Notes under the pieces: model-generated | What the model was told of the DNA's origin: nothing | The model's input: only the letters and a program-made list of their open reading frames with translations | Databases searched by the model: none | Source of the DNA: JACCZR01 sp963830065 | GTDB taxonomy: Bacteria > Actinomycetota > Thermoleophilia > Solirubrobacterales > Thermoleophilaceae | Direction: 5' to 3' | DNA: 64,000 nt | Assembly: GCA_963830065.1 (NCBI GenBank) | Contig: CAWHLA010000009.1 | Coordinates: 62,001-126,000, forward strand | Shown here: positions 56,160 through 64,000 of the stretch, piece after piece | Position numbering within the stretch: the stretch's first letter is position 1 | How the letters are laid out: each line of letters opens with the position of its first letter | Made by a program: the position numbers and the translations under genes

Positions 56160-56189
56160 GGGGGATGGGCTCACCAAAGCCCATCCCCC
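56160..56189 (+). terminator. Stem-loop between livK and livH
   Basis: A perfect 12-bp stem, GGGGGATGGGCT with AGCCCATCCCCC, and a 6-nt loop (CACCAA), 23 nt after the livK stop. There is no U-tract. Such a hairpin after a binding-protein gene often lowers downstream expression or stabilises the upstream mRNA. A TAGGCT (56202-56207) 12 nt before livH could be a separate promoter. Confidence 0.65.
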
Positions 56190-56219
56190 TGCCGCTCGCA
56201 GTAGGCTCCCCGCCTCAAG

Positions 56220-57304
<1,085 letters not shown>

Positions 57305-57308
<4 letters not shown>

Positions 57309-58486
57309 CCGCCCTGCGCGAGCTGCGCCAGAACCCGCGCGCGAACTACGTGTTCGCGGGCACGGTCATCCTCGCCGCCGCCCTGTTCCCGTTCTTCGTC
57401 GACCCGCTCGACTCGCTGATGGACGACTCCATCCTGGCCCTGGCCTACGTGGTGATGGCCCTAGGGCTGAACCTGGTGGTCGGCTTCGCCGGCCTGCTCG
57501 ACCTCGGCTTCGTCGCCTTCTATGCGTTCGGCCTGCTGGTCACCGGCTGGTGGGCATCGGATCACTTCTCGAGCGTCAACGAGAAGGGCTCGCCGCCCGG
57601 AATCCACGTCGGAGTGAGCGAGTTCGCCAACAGCCTGGCCGGCATCCACCTGAACTTCCTGCTGCTTATCATCGGGGCGATCCTGGTGTGCGCCATCGCC
57701 GGCGCGTTCATCGGCCTGCCCACGCTGCGCCTGCGCGGCGACTACATCGCGATCGTCACGCTGGCCTTCGGCGAGATCATCGGGCGCGTCGCGCAGAACG
57801 GCGACGAGCTCACGCCGATCGGGGACAACAAGCTCACCAACGGCCGTCAGTCCATCTCGCCGATCGACCAGATCGACCTGCCGTTCTTATCGGAGTTCGA
57901 TCAGGCGACCAACCTGAGACCGTACTTCTGGTCGGTCCTGGCCCTGTGCCTCGTCGTGCTGTTCGTGAACTTCCGCCTGCGCGACTCGCGGCTGGGGCGG
58001 GCGTGGATCGCCCTGCGCGAGGACGAGGTGGCCGCCGCCAGCATGGGAGTCCCGCTGGTGCGCACGAAGCTCTTGGCGTACGCGGCCGGCGGCGCCTTCG
58101 GCGGCATCTCGGGCGCCTTCCTCGGGCCCTTCCTTCAGAGCGTCAACGCCAACCAGTTCCAGTTCGGCTTCTCGATCTTCATCCTGGCCATGGTCATCCT
58201 CGGCGGCCTCGGCTCCATCTGGGGCGTGGTGCTCGGGGCGGTGCTCCTGGCCTTCGTGAACGTGCGGCTGATCCCCGACGTGCTCGACGGCGAGGGCGTT
58301 CGCAGCGTGTTCGACAGCCTGGGCCTGGACTTCACCTTCAGCTCGGTCTCGTTCGGCGTGTTCGGCTTCATCCTCGTGCTGATGATGGTCTTGAGACCCC
58401 AGGGGCTCATACCGGAACGGCGGCGAAAGCTCGAGTTCGTCGAGCTGGCCGGCACCGACGAGTCCACCTTCGAGGCGCGCGCGTGA
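57305..58486 (+). CDS. livM: Branched-chain amino acid ABC transporter permease LivM
   Basis: A 393-residue permease, the second membrane subunit. ALGLNLVVGFAGLLDLGFVAFYAFG, IGLPTLRLRGDYIAIVTLAFGEII, RAWIALREDEVAAASMGVPLVRTKLLAYA (coupling loop), GGLGSIWGVVLGAVLL. Overlaps livG by GTGA. Confidence 0.94.
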
Positions 58487-59258
58487 GCCTGCTGGCCACC
58501 GACCACGTCGTGAAGGCCTTCGGCGGACTGGTCGCGGTCAACGACATCGACTTCGAGATCCCCGAGCGGTCGATCGTCTCGATCATCGGCCCCAACGGGG
58601 CCGGCAAGACCACGTTCTTCAACATGCTCACCGGCCTCTACAAGCCGACCGCCGGCCAGATCACCTTCGGGGGCAGGGACATCACCGGCATGCGCCCGGA
58701 CAAGATCACCGCGCTGGGGGTGGCGCGGACGTTCCAGAACATTCGGCTGTTCGCGACGATGTCGGCGGTCGAGAACGTGATGGTGGGTCAGCACGCGCGC
58801 ATGCGAGCCGGGCTGTTCGGCTCGGTGCTGCGGACCCCCCGCGTGAGCCGCGAGGAGAAGGAGGTGCGCGAGAAGGCCCGCGAGACCCTGACGTACGTCG
58901 GGCTCGCCGACTCCGAGCTCGACCAGATCGCCGCGAACCTCTCCTACGGCGACCAGCGGCGCGTGGAGATCGCTCGCGCGCTCGCCTCCGACCCCTCGCT
59001 GCTGCTGCTCGACGAGCCCACCGCTGGGATGAACCCGAACGAGTCGGCCCGCCTGACGGAGTTCATGGACCGCCTCAAGGGCGAGCGCGACCTCACGATC
59101 CTCCTGATCGAGCACGACATGAAGGTCGTCATGGGCGTCTCCGAGCGCATCACCGTGCTCGACCACGGCGAGAAGATCGCCGAGGGCGACCCCGCCGAGA
59201 TCCGCGCCGACGAGCGTGTGGTGGAGGCCTACCTCGGCAAGCGGGAGACCAGCGGCTG

Positions 59259-59259
<1 letters not shown>
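58483..59259 (+). CDS. livG: Branched-chain amino acid ABC transporter ATP-binding protein LivG
   Basis: A 258-residue ABC ATPase. Walker A GPNGAGKTTFFNMLTGLY, GVARTFQNIRLFATMSAVENVMVG, signature here LSYGDQRRVEIARAL (the LivG-type variant of LSGGQ), Walker B LLLLDEPTAGMNP, IEHDMKVVMGVSERITVLDHG. GTG start in GTGA; the ATG of livF shares its last base. Confidence 0.95.
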
Positions 59260-59962
<703 letters not shown>

Positions 59963-59966
<4 letters not shown>

Positions 59967-60244
59967 GCTTCGACCCCGTCATCGCCCTGCTGGGCGCCAA
60001 GGCGCTCTACCTGCTGTACGTGTGGCTGCTGGGGTGCGTGGCGGCTTCCTACCTCTCCGGCCGCAAGGGCTACGGAGAGCAGGTCGGGCTCGCCAGCGGG
60101 ATGTTGCTCCCGGTGATCTCGATCGTCATCTGGCTGGTGTGGCCGGCGAAGTCGGACTCGCGCTGGAAGCTGCAGGGCGCCTTCGGCAGCGGAGGCAAGA
60201 CCGCGGCAGAGGCGCGGGCGGAGCTCGAGAAGGAAGACGGCTGA
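59963..60244 (+). CDS. Small membrane protein at the end of the liv operon
   Basis: A 93-residue protein with two membrane helices (LLGAKALYLLYVWLLGCVAASYL and GMLLPVISIVIWLVWP) and a polar C terminus rich in Ala, Glu and Lys. It is coupled to livF by ATGA and to the next gene by TGATG, so it belongs to the liv transcript. Function unknown. Confidence 0.65.
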
Positions 60245-60615
60245 TGGCTCCTGACGGCAACCCCACCGCCTTCTACTTCCCGCTGCTCCTGCTGGGGCTG
60301 GCGTACGGGGTGCTGTACGCGGTCGCCCAGGCGGCAGGCCGACGCCGGGGAGAAGAGGCGCGCGAGCGGGTGCTCGACATGGCCTTCGGCGTGGCCCTGC
60401 TGGCAGTCGCCTACACGCTCGTGCTGCTGATCATCTCGCTCGTCACCCTGCCCGACCTGATCGTCGACCTGGTGCGCATCTTGCTGGTGGTCTCGGCCTT
60501 CTTCGGCGTGCTGCTCGGAGTGCTGTTCGGGATCTTCGAGTTGATCTTCGGCCGCAGCCGCGGACGTCAGCCCTTGTCGGTGGCCGAGCGCAGCGCGGAC
60601 TCCAGCTCGGGCTGA
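60244..60615 (+). CDS. Membrane protein of unknown function
   Basis: A 123-residue protein with three hydrophobic segments (FYFPLLLLGLAYGVLYAVAQA, MAFGVALLAVAYTLVLLIISLV, ILLVVSAFFGVLLGVLFGIFELIF). Last gene of the liv operon, convergent with the epimerase gene and overlapping it by 49 nt at the 3' ends. No family recognised. Confidence 0.65.
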   Translation: MAPDGNPTAFYFPLLLLGLAYGVLYAVAQAAGRRRGEEARERVLDMAFGVALLAVAYTLVLLIISLVTLPDLIVDLVRILLVVSAFFGVLLGVLFGIFELIFGRSRGRQPLSVAERSADSSSG

Positions 60616-61485
60616 GCGAACTCGTAGCCGAGCTGCTCGAGGCGCTTGGGGAGCATCCGCTGCCCGGTGATCACGATGTGCGCCATCTCGCCGTAGAGGA
60701 CCTTGACCGCGAAGCCGGGCACGGGCGCGAACGCCGGGCGCTTCAGCACGCTGCCGAGCGCCTTGGACAGCTCCTTGTTGGTGGCAGGGGAGGGCGCGGA
60801 CACGTTCACCGGCCCGCTGGCCGCGTCGTCCTCGACCACCGCGATCATCGCTCCCGTCACGTCGTCGAGGTGAACCCAGGGCACGTACTGGTCGCCGCCC
60901 GCCACCGGGCCGCCGATCCCCAGCTTGAAGAACGGGAGCATCTTCTCCAGCGCGCCGCCCTCCGGTGAGAGCACCACCCCGGTGCGCGTGGTGACCACGC
61001 GCACGCCGAGGTCCTCGGCCTTGTTGGCCTCGGCCTCCCACTCGACCACCAGATCGGCCAAGAAGTCTTCGCCGGCGGGCGAGGACTCGTCGAGCTTCTC
61101 GTCGCCCCGGTCGCCGTAGAAGCCGCTGGCCGACTGCGACACGAGCACCGCGGGGCGCGCGTCAGCAGCCTTCAGGCCTTCGACCAGCCGGCGGGTCGAC
61201 GTCCACGCGGGAGTCGCGCAGCTCCTGCTTGACCTCGTCCGACCAGCGCTGGTCGATCCGCTCGCCCAGCAGGTGGATGACCGCGTCCTGGCCCTCGAGG
61301 GACTCGGGCGGCGGCGGGGCCTCTTTGGGCGAGGGCCACTCGAGCACCTTGGCTGCCGAGCCGAGCTTGCGGGATCCGCTGTCGGCGTCGCGAGAGAGCG
61401 CGATCACCTGGTGGCCCTTCTCGTTCAGCGCCTCCACCATGGCGCGCCCCACGTTCCCGGTGGCGCCGGTGACGGTGACCTTCAT
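60567..61485 (-). CDS. TIGR01777-type NAD-dependent epimerase with an apparent +1 frameshift
   Basis: About 305 residues after correcting one base. First frame: VTVTGATGNVGRAMVEALNEKGHQV (NAD-binding GxxGxxG), then DAVIHLLGERIDQRWSDEVKQELRDSRVD. An extra base at about 61200 diverts it to a stop; the other frame continues STRRLVEGLKAADARPAVLVSQSASGFYGDRGDE, VTTRTGVVLSPEGGALEKMLPFFKLG, and a DUF1731-type C terminus (NKELSKALGSVLKRPAFAPVPGFAVKVLYGE). ATG 61485 has GAGGAGG upstream and follows malic enzyme by 15 nt, so the two are an operon. Confidence 0.88.
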
Positions 61486-61500
61486 GCTGTGCCTGCCTCC

Positions 61501-62919
61501 TCAGTCGACGACGGGCTCGAACTCGCGCTCGGCCTCTTCGGCTACGGCCGTGGCCACCGCCTGGCTCACGTCGCGGTTGAACACGCTCGGGACGATGTAC
61601 TCCTCGTCGAGCTCCTCGTCGGCCACCGCGCTGGCGATTCCCTCCGCGGCGGCGATCTTCATGGCGTCGGTGATGGCGGTGGCGCGGGAGTCCAGCGCAC
61701 CCCGGAAAACGCCCGGGAAGGCCAGCACGTTGTTGATCTGGTTGGGGTAGTCCGACCGCCCGGTGGCCATCACCCGCGCGTACGCGGCGGCCTCCTCGGG
61801 GTGGACTTCCGGGTTCGGGTTGGCCATGGCGAACACGAACGGCTCGGGGTTCATCAGCGCGAGGTCCTTGGCGTCGATGATCCCGGGGCCGCTCAGGCCG
61901 ATGAACAGGTCAGTGCCCTCGAGCACGTCGCGCGGGGGGCCCGAGCGGCCGTCGCCGTTGGTGTTCTCGGCCAGCCAGCGCTTGGGCGCGTTCATCGATC
62001 CGGCCTCGTAGTCCTCGCGGCCGGGGTGGATCGCCCCGTAGCGGTCGCAGGCCACCAGGTCACCCAGGCCGGCGTCCAGGCAGATCTTGGCCACGGCGAC
62101 GCCCGCGGCGCCGGCGCCGACCATCACGGCCTTCAGGTCCTCCATCCGGCGGTCGGTCAGCCGGCACGCGTTGATCAGGGCAGCGAGCACCACGATGGCG
62201 GTGCCGTGCTGGTCGTCGTGGAAGACCGGGATGTCGAGCTCCTCCACCAGCCGCTGCTCGATCTCGAAGCAGCGGGGCGAGGAGATGTCCTCCAGGTTGA
62301 TGCCGCCGAAGGTGGGCGACATCCGGATGACGGTCTCGATGATCTCCTCTGTGTCCTTGGTGTTCAGACAGATCGGGAACGCGTCCACGTCGGCGAACTC
62401 CTTGAACAGCATCGCCTTGCCCTCCATGACGGGCATGGCGGCCTCGGGGCCGATGTCGCCCAGCCCGAGCACGGCCGTGCCGTCGGAGACCACGGCCACC
62501 GTGTTCGCCTTGATCGTGTACTTGAAGGCCTTCTGGCGGTTCTCGGCGATAGCCGAGCACACGCGGGCCACGCCGGGCGTGTAGGCCATCGACAGGTCGT
62601 CGCGGGTCTTCAGCGGGGAGGCGAGGGCGGTGTGGATCTTGCCTCCGCGGTGCAGCTCGAAGGTGCGGTCCGAGATCTCGACCACGCGCACGTCGCGCAC
62701 GTCCTGCACCGCGGTGATCACCTGCCCGCGGTGCTCGATCGAGTGGCACTCGACGGTGATCTCGCGCAGGGTGGAGTGGCCGCCCGCCTCGACGGTGTCC
62801 ACCGCGACGATCGCGCCGCCGGTGTGGGTGATGGCCGAGGTGACCTTCGACAGCGACCCCCGCTCCTGAGGGAGCTCGACCCGGATGGTCAGCGAGAACT
62901 GTGCGGAGGTCGTGGCCAC
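61501..62919 (-). CDS. NAD(P)-dependent malic enzyme with N-terminal ACT domain
   Basis: A 472-residue malic enzyme. Residues 5-80 are an ACT regulatory domain (LTIRVELPQERGSLSKVTSAITHTGG); the catalytic part has SMAYTPGVARVC (substrate Tyr), TIKANTVAVVSDGTAVLGLGDIGP, GGINLEDISSPRCF, PVFHDDQHGTAIV, VGAGAAGVAVAKICL (NAD motif), and ANPNPEVHPEEA. Converts malate to pyruvate and CO2; the ACT domain suggests small-molecule control. GTG 62919 with TAGTTT 7 nt upstream. Confidence 0.94.
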   Translation of the reverse strand: MATTSAQFSLTIRVELPQERGSLSKVTSAITHTGGAIVAVDTVEAGGHSTLREITVECHSIEHRGQVITAVQDVRDVRVVEISDRTFELHRGGKIHTALASPLKTRDDLSMAYTPGVARVCSAIAENRQKAFKYTIKANTVAVVSDGTAVLGLGDIGPEAAMPVMEGKAMLFKEFADVDAFPICLNTKDTEEIIETVIRMSPTFGGINLEDISSPRCFEIEQRLVEELDIPVFHDDQHGTAIVVLAALINACRLTDRRMEDLKAVMVGAGAAGVAVAKICLDAGLGDLVACDRYGAIHPGREDYEAGSMNAPKRWLAENTNGDGRSGPPRDVLEGTDLFIGLSGPGIIDAKDLALMNPEPFVFAMANPNPEVHPEEAAAYARVMATGRSDYPNQINNVLAFPGVFRGALDSRATAITDAMKIAAAEGIASAVADEELDEEYIVPSVFNRDVSQAVATAVAEEAEREFEPVVD

Positions 62920-62926
62920 GACCCGG

Positions 62927-62932
62927 AAACTA
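62927..62932 (-). promoter_or_regulatory. -10 box (TAGTTT) for leaderless malic enzyme gene
   Basis: Minus-strand TAGTTT followed by 7 nt and GTG 62919, divergent from polA. Confidence 0.55.
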
Positions 62933-62947
62933 CCGACGCCTCGCGCC

Positions 62948-62953
62948 TACGAT
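62948..62953 (+). promoter_or_regulatory. -10 box (TACGAT) for leaderless polA
   Basis: TACGAT ends 6 nt before GTG 62960. Confidence 0.55.
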
Positions 62954-62959
62954 TGGGCG

Positions 62960-64000
62960 GTGCCAGACGATGCCCAGCGGGAGCTGTTCCTGATCGACGG
63001 GAACAGCCTCGTCTACCGAGCCTTCTTCGCGCTGCCGGAGACGATCGCCACCTCCAAGGGCCAGCCCACCAACGCGATCTTCGGCTTCGCGTCGATGCTG
63101 GTGAAGATCCTCACCGAGCACGGCCAGCAGCCCACGCTGGTGGTCTGGGACGCGGGCATGTCGGGCCGCAAGGAGGTCTACCCCGAGTACAAGGCCCAGC
63201 GTTCCACCAAGCCCGACCTTCTCTCCGAGCAGTGGCCCCACCTCCATCCGCTGGTCGACGCCTTCGGGTACACCAACGTGAAGGTCGACGGCTTCGAGGC
63301 CGACGACGTGATCGCCTCGCTGGCCACCAAGGCCCGCGAGCAGGACATCGACGTGATGGTGGTGACCGGCGACCGCGACCTGTTCCAGCTGATCGAGCCC
63401 GGCATCCGGGTGATGGCCACCTCGCGCGGGATAACCGAGACCAAGGTCTACGACCGCGACGCGGTGATCGACCGGTACGGAATCGCGCCCGAGCTGGTGC
63501 CCGACTTCACCGGCCTGAAGGGCGACACCTCGGACAACATCCCCGGCGTCCCGGGCATCGGCGAGAAGACCGCCTCCCAGTTGCTCCAGGAGTACGGCGA
63601 CCTGGAGGGCGTGCTGTCGAACATCGACGCGATCTCCGGCGCCAAGCGCAAGGAGAACCTGACCAACCACGCCGAGGACGCGCGCGTGTCCAAGCAGCTG
63701 GCCACCGCGGTGCGCACCGTGGACGTGGACGTCGACCTCGACGAGTCACTCGCGCGCGAGCCCGACCGCTCGCGCCTGCGCGAGGTGTTTCGCGAGTTCG
63801 AGCTGCGCGATCCGCTGCGGCGTCTCGAGGAGGCCCTCGGCGACGAGGAGGAGGCCGCGCCGCGCGAGCGGCCGGAGGAGCGGGTCGCGGTCCGCGCGCG
63901 CGAGGTCGCGCCTGCCGAGCTGTCCTCGGTCGAGGGGGAGCTGCTCACGGTGGCCGCTCGCCGGGCCGCGCCGACCGAGCCGCCGGAGGGCGAGCTGCTC
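62960..64000 (+). CDS. polA: DNA polymerase I, 5' part (cut by window end)
   Basis: The first 347 residues of PolA. The 5'-3' exonuclease domain is visible: LFLIDGNSLVYRAFFALPET, NAIFGFASMLVKIL, VVWDAGMSGRKEVYPEYKAQR, EADDVIASLA, VTGDRDLFQLIE, and the H3TH region GLKGDTSDNIPGVPGIGEKTA. The frame is open to the last base, so the polymerase domain lies beyond the window. The last 60 residues or so are an Arg/Glu-rich linker into the 3'-5' exonuclease-like domain. GTG start set by the -10 spacing. Confidence 0.96.
   Translation, partial: MPDDAQRELFLIDGNSLVYRAFFALPETIATSKGQPTNAIFGFASMLVKILTEHGQQPTLVVWDAGMSGRKEVYPEYKAQRSTKPDLLSEQWPHLHPLVDAFGYTNVKVDGFEADDVIASLATKAREQDIDVMVVTGDRDLFQLIEPGIRVMATSRGITETKVYDRDAVIDRYGIAPELVPDFTGLKGDTSDNIPGVPGIGEKTASQLLQEYGDLEGVLSNIDAISGAKRKENLTNHAEDARVSKQLATAVRTVDVDVDLDESLAREPDRSRLREVFREFELRDPLRRLEEALGDEEEAAPRERPEERVAVRAREVAPAELSSVEGELLTVAARRAAPTEPPEGELL

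Overview
This 64 kb window is a GC-rich, densely packed bacterial chromosome segment. High GC, abundant GTG/TTG starts, actinobacterial-type gene blocks (rplU-rpmA-obg-proBA-nadD-rsfS; comEA-comEC-holA-rpsT-murJ-lepA; hrcA-dnaJ-prmA; phoH-ybeY-era), TANNNT -10 boxes and leaderless starts point to Actinobacteriota. My best guess is a Thermoleophilia/Solirubrobacterales relative, but the placement is inferred from style and not from any search. Almost everything is chromosomal core. There is no prophage, no insertion sequence with a transposase, no rRNA and no CRISPR array.

Layout. 1-6.1 kb: ribosomal proteins L21/L27, Obg, proline synthesis (proB, proA), nadD, rsfS and an MBL-fold protein. 6.2-6.8 kb: the one clearly accessory locus, a PD-(D/E)XK endonuclease of the group I intron/homing type under a perfect LexA-type SOS box, whose reading frame runs without a stop through an intact tRNA-Ala(GGC) and into a Phd/YefM-like antitoxin segment. 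6.8-10.7 kb: an alpha/beta hydrolase and a molybdate regulator plus modABC. 10.7-16.9 kb: a coiled-coil protein, leuS, a LOG-like protein, an Orn/Lys/Arg decarboxylase, a ureohydrolase-like protein and acylphosphatase. 16.9-24.8 kb: a secreted propeller-like protein, DNA uptake genes comEA-comEC, holA, an aldehyde dehydrogenase and rpsT. 24.8-35 kb: murJ, lepA, a DUF3616-like protein, a primary-type sigma factor, a stand-alone LigD polymerase domain, two MaoC-type dehydratase subunits and hrcA-dnaJ-prmA. 35-40.8 kb: a cation/proton antiporter, a HAD protein, yqeY, phoH, ybeY, era and hisIE. 40.8-52.9 kb: trpEGDC, a moxR-DUF58-transglutaminase-htrA insert, then trpFBA. 53-64 kb: an NTF2-like protein, pfkA, a complete branched-chain amino-acid ABC transporter (liv), two small membrane proteins, an epimerase, malic enzyme and the 5' part of polA.

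Expression logic. At least 18 genes have a TANNNT hexamer exactly 6 or 7 nt before the start codon, usually GTG, which is the signature of leaderless transcription. Within operons genes are coupled by 4-nt NTGA overlaps. All four versions occur, including three CTGA junctions where CTG is the only sensible start (LOG-like gene, comEC, prmA).

Sequence integrity. Four otherwise intact genes (leuS, the PLP decarboxylase, the propeller gene, the epimerase) each contain one apparent single-base insertion, and pfkA has an in-frame TGA. Two are central housekeeping genes, so I suspect assembly or sequencing error rather than decay. ybeY carries what looks like a 68-bp palindromic insertion flanked by a 5-bp repeat. 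No intergenic gap exceeds about 100 bp.
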